A stretch of 64,000 nt of DNA from Neoarius graeffei (taxonomy: Eukaryota > Chordata > Actinopteri > Siluriformes > Ariidae): the NCBI RefSeq assembly GCF_027579695.1, contig NC_083571.1, forward strand, positions 37,970,443 to 38,034,442. The letters run 5' to 3'. Made by a program: the position numbers and the translations under genes. Under the pieces are notes generated by a model. The model worked only from the letters and a program-made list of their open reading frames with translations, was not told the DNA's origin and searched no databases. Each line of letters opens with the position of its first letter. Position 1 is the stretch's first letter. Of this stretch, positions 10,377 through 21,225 are shown in pieces.

Positions 10377-10781
10377 TGTGGCAGCGGGGGCGTGGACCAG
10401 GTCGGTGAACGGGGAGGATTGCATGGGGCTGCTGGGTTGGTGCTCCACTTTTCCTGGGTTTCGGCACCACTGTAGGACTCCCTATGTGTGGGTGGAGCAC
10501 AGAGGACGGCAGGACAGAGACCAGGTTCCAAAATAGCGTTTTATTGCTAGACTTTTCAGTTAAACAATAATTCATTCAGACAGACAGACACACGCAACTG
10601 GCGTCTGGTTCAGGGATGAGCTCCCTCCGCTCTCACTCTCCCTCCTCATATAGGGCGCGGTCACTGGGAAGACACACAAACACAGGTTAATTGCTCTCAA
10701 GTGAAGTGATTCTGCCACTTACCTTCCCTGACTCCACCCTCCTGTCACAGACCGGCGCTTGACCACGCCCCCGCTGCTACA
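10377..10781 (-). mobile_element. Chimeric mini-LTR retroelement with 19-bp inverted ends
   Basis: Inserted in the Tc1 transposase with a perfect 5-bp TSD ATAAT (10372-10376 and 10782-10786). Read on the minus strand it has one complete LTR (10781-10471), a primer-binding-like site, and about 75 bp of gag leader (to about 10396). It then ends with an inverted copy of the LTR's first 19 bases. The left end is TGTGGCAGCGGGGGCGTGG and the right end is CCACGCCCCCGCTGCTACA. It has no second LTR and no coding capacity. It belongs to the same Gmr1-like family as 23440-27628. Confidence 0.85.
10471..10781 (-). repeat. LTR of the Gmr1-like family (311 bp)
   Basis: Begins TGTAGGACTCCC and ends CGCTGCTACA on the + strand; clearly homologous to the 321-bp LTRs at 23440 and 27308. 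The adjacent internal sequence, 10453-10470 (TGGGTTTCGGCACCAC at its end), is the same primer-binding-like site as at 27289-27306. Confidence 0.85.
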
Positions 10782-13161
10782 ATAATGCTTCTCATTTAAA
10801 CCAAAAAGTTCTATTTTGGTCTCATCTGTCCACAAAAATGTTTTCCACTAGCCTTCTGGCTTGTCCACATGATCTTTAGCAAACTGCAGATGAGCAGCAA
10901 TGCTCTTTTTGGAGAGCAGTGACTTTCTCCTTGCAACCCTGCCATGCACACCATTGTTGTTCAGTGTTCTCCTGAAGGTGGACTCATGAACATTAACCTT
11001 AGCTAATGTGAGAGAGGCCTTCAGTTGCTTAGAAGTTACCCTGGAGTCCTTTGTGACCTCACCGACTATTACATACCTTGCTCTTGGAGTGATCTTTGCT
11101 GGTCGACCACTCCTGGGGAGAGTAGCAATGGTCTTGAATTTCTTCCATTTGTACACAGTCTGTCTGACTGTGGATTGGTGGAGTCCAAACTCTTTAGAGA
11201 TGGTTTTGTAACCTTTTCCAGCCTGATGAGCATCAACAACGCTTTTTCTGAGGTCCTCAGGAATCTCCTTTGTTCGTGCCATGATACACTTCCACAAACG
11301 TGTTGTGAAGATCAGACTTTGATAGATCCCTGTTCTTTAAATAAAACAGGGTGCCCACTCACACCTGATTGTCATCCCCTTGAGTGAAAACACCTGAATC
11401 TAATTTCACCTTCAAATTAACTGCTAATCCTAGAGGTTCACATACTTTTGCCACTCACAGATATGTAATATTGGATCATTTTCCTCAATAAATAAATGAC
11501 CAAGGATAATATTTTTGGCTCATTTGTTTAACTGGGTTCTCTTTATCTACTTTTAGGACTTGTGTGAAAATCTGATGATGTTTTAGGTCATATTTATGCA
11601 GAAATATAGAAAATTCTAAAGGGTTCACAAACTTTCAAGCACCACTGTACCTAAGGTCTACAATGTCACAGGAACGGTTCAGTGGCCTTGCTGTGATCAG
11701 CATAAACCACGCCTTAGGGGAACAAATCTCATATGAAGACATTGTGGAAGAATTTGCATCCAGGAAGGCCAGAAAAGCCAACTTTTAGGTTGTGCTTTCA
11801 CTTTTGCATCCTGAATATAATTGCCACTTAAATGTATATAGACTGTTTTCCTCTTACTTCTTTTGCACGTCTTATTTATGACAAATTATAGTGGTTTGCC
11901 ATTTTTGCCACTTTAAAGAGTGTTAACTTCTTCATTTGTTACTTCTTGTTATTTATGATACACAATAGTGTTTGTTATTTCTTATGTGCACAGTAATATG
12001 TATAGGATTTACCTCTTCTGTCGTTAGTTCATTTATTTATGATACGATTGCATTTTACCATTTTTGCCACTTTAATGTATAGTATTTTTAGATCTTTTGT
12101 CACTTCATGTTATTCTGTAATTGTAATTAACTGTTTAGCTTCTTTTGTTATTTATATGGTGCGGCTTTAATGGAGGTTTAAGTCTTCTTGTTAATAATAA
12201 TGGTGAATGGTACTCTATGATAATTCATTGTGCACTCTGTTGGTAAAACTGACTGACTTGTGCAATATTTTGACCATCGGGTGGTGCTGTAGTGCAGTTG
12301 TGCTTTCTTAAATAGCTGTGGATAGCTGTAATGCGAAGTCATTGAGTCTTTTTGTTTATTGTTTATCTTTTATTGTTTATCTTTGTATTTTTTATTGCAC
12401 TAGTCATTACAACTGGAAATTTGTTCTTGAAAATAGCTGTTGTGAGTTTGTGTATGAGGTCGTGTGTGTTCTGGACAAAGTTAGTGTTTTCTTAGGTGGT
12501 GGGTGGGAGGTGGTTGTCAGGTTGGGCCGGGGGGGGGGCGCCAGCAGGGGCTTTTGCCCGGGGAGTAAATCACTCTAGGATCGCCACTGCCTGTGGGAAA
12601 TGGTGAGAGTGATGCAGTGCGCGTAGCAGCCGCTATCGCAGGCTATGAGGCTCCGATGCTATGAGCCTGTGTGTGTGTGAGAGAGAGAGCAGCCCCTCCC
12701 CTCTCTGCTCCCTGAGTGCAGCTCGTCGCTCGAAGTGTGTAGTAAGTTTGGTGACACTACACTGTATCATAGTGAAGTTATTGAACATTTTTTGTAATGT
12801 CTCTTTTCGGTGTTGCACTTTGTAGACGATCCCTGCGCTCTGCTCTCACAGCCAGCTGCACGTAAACACTAATGTTGTTGGTGTGGCTCCGAGGATGGCT
12901 CGTTTTGATGAAAGTTAGGTTGTAGCTCGTTGTCTATCTTACTACGGTTGAAAATACGCGTATTGTGTTTTAACCACATTTCACTTAAGAGTTATTGATC
13001 CCGGAAATTTGAATCTGCCAATATCTTTCCAATTTTACTGAACTGTATACAGAGCCTTTGGTCACGAAAATATAATGAAAGATACTCCAAAATATTTATT
13101 ATATGTAGTAATCCTGTTATATTGTCACAAATTACAGATTGAATGAAGTCGGAGGTATTAT

Positions 13162-13338
13162 TCACATGTATTCTGTGTCCGAGTCGGAAATCTCGCCTTC
13201 TGCAGGCAAATCGTCCAGATAAGGCAAAATGCCACCCACTGCTTCGTCTTCATGTAATCCGACATGTCCAGTGTCAACCTCAAAAAGGGCCTCAGTTTCT
13301 GAAGACTGGTCAGAAAATCACTCTGTTTCGTCGGCCAT
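13162..13338 (-). pseudogene. Possible acidic N-terminus of a transposon protein
   Basis: Minus-strand ATG at 13338 gives MADETE, an in-frame TGA, then FSDQSSETEALFEVDTG, a Gly/Glu/Asp-rich stretch, LPYLDDLPAEGEISDSD and a stop. Acidic starts of this style precede Cys-rich domains in transposon-encoded proteins of fish, but the downstream domain is absent. Recognition is weak and it could be chance. Confidence 0.3.
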
Positions 13339-14571
13339 AGCTGCATAGAAGGCCGAGCAGTCGTTCTGCATGTGACGTCACGGCAAATATGGCGGCCACT
13401 GACAGCGGCTTGGTGCTTGGCCAGATTGATGCAGCTGCGCACAAAGAGTTTCGTTCTGTTGGTGGTTAGTTCTATCATGAAAGTGATCAGTGGTGTTTGT
13501 AGTTTTATTACAGAAACCTATTTTAGAACATAATTTTGCTGTCAGGTGCACTTTAAACTTAGTATTCAAATGTTGCTGCTGTATGAATTACCCAAATAAA
13601 ATATGCACATATGCACAAAAACAAAGTTTAACTATTTACTTAAAATTAGATTCACATATATGCATTCAAGCAAAATGCTTCAAAACAAAATATTTTTTCT
13701 TTTCAGTTCAGTTCTTTCAAAATGGCTCAGTTCACTTTCAATTGCAAATCAACTCAAAAGTTTCACTTCAGTAGCGATAGCAAAAATAAAACCCCTAGAC
13801 TAAACCTTATCCTAAAGCTGGCAGTTTATAAACCTAAACTGAAATATTACCAAATAAACGAAAACGAAAAGGGTACCCAACCAAAGCAAGGTGTCAGCCA
13901 GAGAGAGACAAGCAGGCCTGTAGCGTGGCTTGGGAGCGGAGAGACCTAAAACAACATGGCCGCTTCATGCCATGGCGCATGAAATAAAACTCACTGCTGC
14001 TGTCGCTGTCGTCGTTACAGCCAAACGAATGTGCCTCCGAGGATCGGAATCCGCTGGTCTGAACACTGAAGTAGGGCTGGTCAGGCCACTCGCTTGCACA
14101 GTCCAAGTAGAACTCCAACAAGCTAAGTCGGGTTGACTAGCACTCACGGTATCCTCGCGGGAAACTTTTAGCCAAAGTATTCCATATAAATCGTGTGTGA
14201 CACTACTATGTTCAGGCAGAATGCCCATACGCGACTCACTGTCCGTTTGTCACTAAACATTTACCCTTACATAAAATTAGCATTTTGCCAACTCTACAGT
14301 TCACCAGTGTAACTGCTTACTCATCTCTCGTTCTCTCCCGCTCGCTCTTCTCCTCATTACCACCACTTCCTGTTCCTTCTTGACCTCCAACCCCAACTCT
14401 GATTGGCCAACATAACAGGTAAGTGCTTTACAAATTTAATTCTTTTCACATGTACACATAGTTTTCACAGTTTTAACATAATAACATTCACATTTTAAAA
14501 GTCAATAAACAAAATAAAAATGAAAATAAAAGTATCACTTAGGAATTCAATAACCCCAAATTCCCACAGGG

Positions 14572-14832
14572 CTACATTCACCACTGAAGCCAGGATGTAC
14601 AAAGGTAGGATGCAGCAACCTTAGTCCGTTCACCTAACAGCACAGTGAAAACTGCACCAGGACATATAAACAAACATTTTACAATCTGGGTTCATGGATA
14701 CAAGCTTCATCATATTAAAAACTACAAAGAACCACATTAAATTAGATGAGACAAAATTACACAAAACACAACTCATACATACATAAAAATAAATCATTGT
14801 AAATTAATAAACTACACCATACCTTGCTGCAC
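14572..14832. repeat. R2 repeat, copy 1
   Basis: About 255 bp closely matching 45233-45479 in the same orientation, from CACTGAAGCC to ACTACACCATACCT. It is AT-rich and non-coding. Both copies sit on the left side of a Gmr1-like fragment, so R2 may be an internal part of a variant of that retroelement. Confidence 0.7.
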
Positions 14833-15029
14833 TCACCAAGGAATATGATACAATAATCCTTTCTTCCATCATTAAACAGGCATCAAGTCCAAACAAAGTT
14901 CACAGTCTGAAATAAAACTCATGTAGGCCCAAGCAAGCATGTAGACTACATCTTCACTAGCTGCTGGCTTCTCTTTTAAAAAGCTCATCTCCCTTTGTGC
15001 AAACTATGGTGCTGCTGGAAGGACAAATT

Positions 15030-15351
15030 TCAACACCACAGATAAATAGCGTTTAGAGTTAGGTTTTATTGGAGTTATGAAGAGACATCCAGTTCAGAGT
15101 TATGTTTTATTTTACACACACACACTCCGGTCGGGAGACGGCCACCGCTCCTCTCTCTCCCTCCTTATCAGCCCTCTGCCATTACTGTAAAACAAACACA
15201 CACCCACAGAATCAATTACTGACCTGGCCTTTCCCTCCATTTACAAACCAATGCTTGACCACACCCCTGCTGCCACATACCCCCACCTTCACCTTCCCCG
15301 GCCTCGCCCTCCAGTCACAAACTGATGCTTGACCATGCTTTTGCTGCCACA
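15030..15351 (-). repeat. 3' LTR with internal tandem duplication
   Basis: The inner edge TTGCTGCCACA at 15351 is followed by CCCCCACCGCCCAACTCAG, the same polypurine-tract side as at 23761. The segment 15278-15351 roughly repeats 15204-15277, each ending GCTTGACCA...TGCCACA, so the LTR end has been tandemly duplicated. The outer boundary near 15030 is uncertain. Confidence 0.6.
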
Positions 15352-15368
15352 TTCCCCCACCGCCCAAC

Positions 15369-16700
15369 TCAGGCCGGAGAGCCGTCCAGCCTGCAGCTGA
15401 CTCCCCACCAACAAGAAAAAAAGTCTGCCACCACCATCTGCACCCCCGGCCTGTGGACCACCTTGAACTTGAAAGACTGGAGGCCGAGATACCAATGGGT
15501 GAGCTGCACATTGGCATCTTTCATGTGGTGGAGCCATTGGAGCTGGGCATGATCCAAACAGAGTGTGAAAGAGTGCCCCAGCAGGTAATACTGGAGGGTG
15601 AGGACCGCCCACTTGATTGCCAGACACTCCTTCTTGATAGTGCTGTATTTACTCTCTCGCATAGAGAGCTTGCAGGTGATGTACAGCACCGGATGTTCCT
15701 CCACCTCCTGGGACAGAACAGCCCCAAGCCCTCTGTCTGACATGTCTGTCTGCAAAATAAAAGGGAAAGAGAAGTCAGGGAATTGTAAAAGTGGCCCCCT
15801 ACACAGTGCAGCCTTGACCCCAGTGAATGCCTGTTGGCACTGCTCCATCCACTGGACTGGATTTGGTGCTCACTTTTTAGTGAGCTCAACCAGGGGGCTG
15901 GTGATGTCTGAAAGGTTAGGTATAGATCTGCGATAGAAGCCAGCCATCCACAGGAACTGTCTCACACCCTTTTTGGGTCTTGAGCCTTGGGCTGGCCACA
16001 ATCGCTGCAGTCTTGTCAATTTGGGGACGCCCCTGCCAGTGACCCAAGTGGAAGTCCAGATACTGTAGTTCCATGCACCAAACCACACACTTTTTCAGAT
16101 TAGCCATGAGCCCCACACTCCTCAGCGACTCCAGGACAGCCCTGAGGTGTTTTAGGTGCTGCAGCTAATCATTGTTATATATAATGATATCAGCTAGATA
16201 GGTTGCGGCATGCAGATGGAGGATTTTTTCCATGAGCTGCTGGAACTTTGCGGGAGCCCCGAATAACCCGAAAGGAAGGGTGACAAACTGGTGTAAGCCA
16301 AATGTTGTAGAAAAATCAATTTTTTCTTGGGATACAGAAGTCAAGGAGATCCACTAATATCCCTTTGTTAAATCCAGTGTTGAGTAAAAACAAGCAGTGC
16401 CTAACCAATCAAGCAACTCATCAATGTGAGGCATTGGTTACACGTCAAATTTAGAGACCGCATTGACGTTTCTGTAGTCCACAGAGAACTGGACTGACCC
16501 GTCAGTCTTAGGGACCAAGACTACCAGGCTGCTTCAGTCACTGTGTGACTCCTTGATTCTTCCCATTTCGAGCATGACCTTTAATTCATCCCGAACCATA
16601 GCTTTCTTGTGTTCAGGTAAGTGGTATGGGTGGCTACACCCCCCCACCCTGGGGGTGTCTCGATGTACTGTTCTATGAGGTGCGTGTGGCCAGGGAGGGG
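15369..16700 (-). pseudogene. Reverse transcriptase-RNase H remnant
   Basis: Pieces in three frames match the intact family member: FLWMAGFYRRSIPNLSDITS (RT connection), LLQFPDFSFPFILQTDMSDR plus LGAVLSQE (RNase H first Asp region), ECLAIKWAVLTLQYYLLGHS and VVHRPGVQMVVADFFS. The YxDD region near 16190 is degraded. RNase H ends about 15400. Inactive. Confidence 0.85.
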
Positions 16701-17558
16701 TGAGAACATGTTGGAAAACTCCACTCGCAACATGGCAACTCCTGTGAGTTGAGCCGGCGAGACATGGTCTCCACAGGGGACTGGAGTGGCTTGAGTGGTT
16801 ACTTTCATTTTTAGCTCCGGCCCTAGCTCCGCCCTCTCTGGAACTACTGGCACCAATACACCAGGGACCCCCTTATTCCAATGTTTTAGCAGATTGAGGT
16901 TGTCTATCTGTATCGCCCTGCCCCTATCCATTTGCTTCACCTCATAGTCGACATCCCCAATTTGCCGTGTGACCTCAAAGGGCCCTTGCCACTTAGCGAG
17001 TAATTTTGACCTTGATGTGGGTAATAATATAAGCACTTTATCTTCTGGTGTGAATTCTTTAAGGTGTGCACCCCTGTTGTATGGCCAGGCCTGATGTTCT
17101 TGTGCCTGCTGCAAATTGTCCTGGTTTAGGTGATGGAGTGAGTGGAGTTTTGCACACAGGTCGAGAATGTATCAACTTTTGTTTTTACTGCTTGAAGGTC
17201 CCTCCTCCCAATTTTCATGCAGCATGTCCAAGATGCCATGAGGCTTACACCCATATAATAATTTGAATGGGGAAAACCCCATGGAGGATTGCAGGACCTC
17301 TCATACTGAGAATAACAGGGGCTTGAGCCATTTATCCCAATTATGTGCATCTTCGCTTACAAACTTACAAATCAAGTTTGTAAGAGTTTGGTTAAACCAT
17401 TCAACCAAGCCGTCCATCTGTGGATGATGAGCGCTGGTGCAGATTGATTTAACCTCTAGTACTCCATAGAGTTCGTGAAGTGCATGCGACATGAATGTAG
17501 TGCCCTGGTGAGTCAGGATTTCTTTGGGAAATGTGTGAAAAAACATGACCTTACCCAT
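16581..17558 (-). pseudogene. Integrase core and C-terminus joined to RT start
   Basis: 17558-17301 encodes FPKEILTHQGTTFMS, HHPQMDGLVEWFNQTL and DAHNWDKWLKPLLFSV, the integrase core after its second catalytic region (D of TDQG replaced by H in ILTHQG). 17114-16581 is one frame holding the integrase C-terminal motif LLPTSRSKLLAKWQGPFEV and then, without a break, the RT lead-in VEFSNMFSPLPGHTHLIEQ. That single frame shows directly that integrase precedes reverse transcriptase. Confidence 0.85.
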
Positions 17559-17559
17559 T

Positions 17560-18279
17560 GTGCTGAACTGTTTTGGTCACTTGAGGTGATTCTGTTCATT
17601 CTTAGGAATGTATCAAGCACAAAAATTTAAATCTGCTCCATTGATTTGGACAATTAACTGGCCATCAAAAAAATTATGTCCTATTGTTTTGGGATAAAGG
17701 GTTGGCAGTGGGAGGGGTAGTCAATGAGAAGGGTAAAAATTTCCATTCCATTAAATGTGAAGAGTGAAAGCCCCTCCAACTGCCAACTCTTAATCCCATC
17801 GGATTAACTCTTAATCCCATCAGGTCAAGTCACAATGGTTAAGGTAAGGTTTTTTAACACATTCCAACATAGTTTAAAACTGCTTTTTACAACAGCTTCA
17901 TTTATCTGGTATTTGACTTTATTTTGGTATTTGACTCTATTCAATGTGTCTTGAAATTAACTCTTGTACTATTTCACTCAGTTCAGAACCACAACCAAAT
18001 CTGTCACTCTGTTACACAATTACTCTCCAATTTTGCTCCCTCTCCAACTCCAAATTTTACTCTCTAAACTCAAAATAGAGCAAAATTAACTATTTTTGAG
18101 GAAAATACTTTTAACTCTGGAAATATTACTCAGCCATTTTTCCTGTGTATGCACTACAGTGCACACATATCAACCAATCTGCTCATAATAAATAGAAGAA
18201 ATATTGACACTTACTCAAGTTGATCTTTGGCTGGATCGAGTTGAAGTAAAAAAAAAAAAGGGCACTGAGTCACAGTTCT
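17560..18279. other. Unrecognised AT-rich gap inside the retroelement
   Basis: No match to the sister copy at 23440-27628 and no conserved frame. Possibly a separate insertion that replaced the integrase N-terminus and protease; I saw no terminal repeats. Confidence 0.4.
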
Positions 18280-18672
18280 CAATATCACATGGCCCTAGTC
18301 CTGGAAATGTCCAGGCTCCCTGCAGTGCCAGCATACTGGCCCAGGCTTCACTTCTGCACTGGAGAGTCAGGGATCACTCACCTGAGGGGGAGAAGACACA
18401 GACATATAAGGGGAGGGATGGAGGGGGGACACCACAGACTCAGTGAGAAGGCTGCAGGGGGGTGTTGGGTCTTGTTTCTGTCATGCAGGGATGGGACAGG
18501 GATGGGGAGAGGGGGCAAAGTATGAGACAGAGAGAGGACAAGAGATTGGATGTCTGCCTGCTGCTGGAACCACTGCCAGATGGTCTTCCGCCAACTTCAT
18601 TGCTTGATCCAATCATGCTGGGCAGTGGCAATGAACCCACTCTACTGTCCTTTCTGGCAGCCATGCGATGAA
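18280..18672 (-). pseudogene. gag remnant of the Gmr1-like element
   Basis: Aligns by eye with 26330-26670: shared phrases CTCACCTGAGGG, GAACCACTGCCAGATG(G/A)TC..CCGCCA and GGGCAGTGGCA..GA(A/C)CCCACTC, plus GCGATGAACTG at the end. No intact frame remains. It stops where unit copy II begins. Confidence 0.65.
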
Positions 18673-18674
18673 CT

Positions 18675-19975
18675 GGAAACAAGGGAGCATGTCAGGGAGA
18701 GATCTGTGAAAGCTGGGACAGGGAAGTCAGGAAACACGGAACTGAAAAGATGGGGAATCTTGTGGGAAGAAGGGAATGAGGAAATGAGAAGATACAACTC
18801 AGGAAGGATGAGGAAAATGGGGAGGAAAAAAGCTGGAGCCAAAATATTAGTGCATTAACATGAACATTTGTTCTTCCTCCATTTGCTTCTCTTTATCTTT
18901 CATCAGTCTGTAAAAAGAGAGCTCAGATTTCTTGTTAAATTTATTTGAGCAGTCAATCACACAGCGGCTCTTTCACATTTTACATCTCTTTTTAGTGTTT
19001 TCGTGGCATTAGAGCTGTGTTACTTCCACCTCTGGTGAAATAATGTGTATTGCTGCACTTGTACATTATTGTACCCTCTGCTGTCTAAACAATGTAATTA
19101 CAGTGAGGAAAAACTAAGAGATTACACAGTCTGATAATAATCACCATTCATTTTTTTTATTTCATCAATTCAAATCATCATAAATGTGTATCATTATTTA
19201 TTGTTGTATGAGATATCCATAATAGTCCTACATTTTAGTGTTTCAAAGTGTTTCTGGGCCTGTAATAATCATGTTAAATCTCAGGCAGGACATTAGCTCC
19301 ACCCCCTGAATGGCACAGATCAGCTCCGTCTCTTTTGCTTAAAAGGCATAGAGATTGCAGAGTATGGCAGTGTATTGCTACTATGGCAGAAGAAGAAAAA
19401 TGGATCAGTATTATGTTCTAAGTTGAAAAGTTTATCGTGACAAGATATTTTTTCCTGTTATAACAAGATATTTTCACATTATTATCACAAAAACTTTTCT
19501 TGTTATAAAATTATAAGTTTGTATATTGTAATAACTTGAAAATATCTGGTTAAAACCTGAAAAACATCTGATCATCACAATAAACTTTTCACCTTATGTG
19601 ATACTGATCTGTTTTTCTTTTTCTGATGTGGCAGCAATACACTTTCATAAAAGAAAGATGATAAGAACAATGCCAGTATTTTGTTTCTGACAGATGGACA
19701 GCAGACAGGTCAAAAGATCACACATGGTTACTTTAATATTAGCTTTGTGTGATAATCTTTTTTTTTTCAGCTGTTCCTGTTAGAGGACGCCACAGCGGAT
19801 AATGTCCCGCCATTTCCTCCTATGCTCTGTATCGTCTTCAGTAGTTTAGTGTGATAATGTCAACTGTAAATATTTAACGAGCAGAGTGATAGTTTAAAAC
19901 CAATAAAAGCATGTTTACAGAACTTATTACATTAGATCCAATATTAACATGTATACAAACAGACTTTTTATAGTA

Positions 19976-20006
<31 letters not shown>

Positions 20007-20344
20007 CATAAGAGAATGAGGATGTCCTGTTCCTGTGTCCTTTGTAACTGTTAAAGTAAATTATTTGCTGCTGAGATCATGATAGAATTTAGTTGCCATG
20101 GAAACAACTAACTGTAGGTTAAGCTCGTTGAATAAAATAGCTTAGATTGTTGTTGACTCATCTAATATGAACAATGGCAAATGTTAATATTTGGGTTTAT
20201 GAAAGGGCAATAAAGAGAGAAATGGTCTTCAAAGACCATTCAAAACTACTGGAAGTCCTTTCTGACAAAGAACTTAAGGAAAATCAGTAAAAAGTTTTTT
20301 TTAAACACCTATTGGTGAAGTCCCTTCATCTCACATTGAAAAAA
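18675..20344 (+). repeat. Paralogous unit, copy II
   Basis: Matches 40985-43530 from AAGGGAGCATGTCAGGGAG to the phrase TTCATCTCACATTGAAAAAA, and the middle matches copy I. It lacks the hAT, LINE and V-SINE insertions of the other copies, so it supplies empty sites. A (GT)n run lies at 19976-19999. No coding signal. Confidence 0.78.
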
Positions 20345-20815
20345 AGAGAAAAATCCAGCCTTTAATTGAATTAAATTTATTCAGAGAAAAACAAATCCCT
20401 CATCAAGAAATAATTATTTTCAACAAAAAACACATGTGCCACTATTATTGTAACAGTTCCAGTTGGTGCCCACTTTTTTAATATTGTCCTAACAGTAGAA
20501 ACTGACATTTTCAGGTGAGTAGCTATTTTTTATAACCATTCCCTGACTTGAGGGTCAAAACACTTCTCCCTCATTTGGTTTGTGTGTTCTTTTCTCTTTC
20601 CCATGTTGATGGATGACTATTGGAAGTTGTCCTTTGTGTCACCTCATATTTGTACCCCAGTTAATCAGAACATCATGGATTACAGCTTGAAAGTTACTCC
20701 ACACTCCAACCAACTCAAAAATGTACAATTTAAATTGGACATATGCTTCAGTGACATTGTGTTTCCATCATTTCCAGGGGTCCCAAAAATAGGGGTACAT
20801 ATGCTTTTCTTGATT
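20345..20815 (-). mobile_element. Internally deleted Tc1-like element
   Basis: 20345-20445 is the inverted counterpart of the right end of the Tc1-like relic at 44930-45000 (GAGAAAAATCCAGCCTTTAA...). 20446-20815 matches 44570-44925, the transposase start and 5' leader. So one terminus is joined to the 5' part with the transposase body deleted. It abuts unit copy II at the same point where copy III carries its Tc1 relic. Confidence 0.7.
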
Positions 20816-20847
20816 TTTTTTTTTTTGATGAGTGTACCGTAGGTGTG

Positions 20848-21225
20848 GGCGGCACGGTGGTGTAGTGGTTAGCGCTGTCGCCTCACAGCAAGAAGGGCCA
20901 GGTTCGAGCCCCGTGGCCGGCAAGGGCCTTTCTGTGCGGAGTTTGCATGTTCTCCCCGTGTCCGCGTGGGTTTCCTCTGGGTGCGCCGGTTTCCCCCACA
21001 GTCCAAAGACATGCAGGTTAGGTTAACTGGTGACTCTAAATTGACTGTAGGTGTGGATGTGAGTGTGAATGGTTGTCTGTGTCTATGTGTCAGCCTTGTG
21101 ATGACCTGGCAACTTGTCCAGGGTGTACCCCGCCTTTCGCCCGTAGTCAGCTGGGATAGGCTCCAGCTTGCCTGCGACCCTGTAGAACAGGATAAAGTGG
21201 CTAGAGATAATGAGATGAGATGAGA
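20848..21225 (+). mobile_element. V-SINE, full length (1)
   Basis: tRNA-derived head with A box TGGTGTAGTGGTTAGC and B box GGTTCGAGCCC, then the V-SINE core (GTTCTCCCCGTGTCCGCG, CAGTCCAAAGACATGCAGG), a 3' body and a (GATGA)n tail. GTAGGTG flanks both sides as TSD. Pol III-type internal promoter; moved by a partner LINE. Confidence 0.93.

Larger units (their letters stand above)
9850..11282 (-). pseudogene. Tc1 transposase, inactivated
   Basis: The start is at 11282 (MARTKEIPEDLRK), followed by paired HTH DNA-binding motifs and KITPRARYVIVGEVTKDSRV. The frame is cut at 10786 by a 405-bp retroelement, resumes with WRKENTAFQHKSLIPSVKHD, hits a TGA near 10216, and continues to PIEMLW and the stop at 9850. 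The second catalytic residue of the DD34E triad is changed: the motif reads QQHNDPKHTS where copy B has QQDNEPKYTS. Insertion, nonsense and catalytic Asp-to-His make it inert. Confidence 0.92.
9630..11647 (-). mobile_element. Tc1/mariner element, copy A
   Basis: Inverted termini CAGTGGTGCTTGAAAGTTTG at 9630 and its complement ending 11647, flanked by TA (9628-9629 and 11648-11649). Full length without its own insert is about 1.6 kb, normal for Tc1. The transposase runs on the minus strand and is disrupted three ways. Its terminal sequences match copy B at 62491. Confidence 0.93.
9418..11788 (+). pseudogene. hAT transposase C-terminal domain, interrupted by Tc1
   Basis: 9418-9628 encodes a block with IRNFPDLPSATVTPLELITF, then WTGLRIAATLPVTVAQAERS and FSKLKLIKTY. 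The frame resumes at 11650 with LRSTMSQERFSGLAVISINH and ends NF-stop at 11786-11788. This is the hAT dimerisation domain (AERSFSxLKxIKxYLRSxM) of the ZMYM/ZNF862-like group. The Tc1 element entered at a TA inside the codons for K-T-Y-L. Upstream is poly-G and no further transposase, so this is a relic of a deleted copy. Confidence 0.82.
9333..12589 (+). mobile_element. hAT transposon E with perfect TSD, split by Tc1
   Basis: Left end CAGGGGCGGTCCTGGG at 9333, right end TAGGATCGCCACTG ending 12589. The 8-bp TSD CCTGTGGG is identical at 9325-9332 and 12590-12597. Without the Tc1 insert it is about 1.24 kb, so it is an internally deleted copy. It keeps the transposase C-terminus, followed by a long AT-rich 3' region (11790-12520) with no gene. 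A poly-G run of about 26 lies at 9371-9396. Confidence 0.88.
12598..15029. other. Unassigned region with no convincing gene
   Basis: No long conserved frame. A GA-rich/CCCCTCCCC block at about 12676-12730 matches, inverted, about 60 bp at 5042-5100. There is a possible relic frame at 13162-13338 and a repeat at 14572-14832. The remainder (13380-14570 and 14840-15029) is AT-rich sequence in which I recognise nothing. Confidence 0.5.
15030..18672 (-). mobile_element. Gmr1-like Ty3/gypsy retrotransposon, decayed copy
   Basis: Minus-strand element whose 3' LTR ends at 15351 and whose parts, read right to left, are gag/zinc-knuckle residue (18672-18280), a 0.7-kb unrecognised gap (18280-17560), integrase (17558-16700), and reverse transcriptase to RNase H (16690-15369). 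Integrase before RT is the Gmr1 gene order, unlike ordinary gypsy. There is no 5' LTR: the element breaks off at 18672 against unit copy II. Many stops and frameshifts. Confidence 0.82.

Noticed and set aside
20848..20925. tRNA gene in the SINE heads
   Set aside because: A and B boxes are present, but the cloverleaf is degenerate and the block is part of eight near-identical V-SINE copies with the same body and tail.
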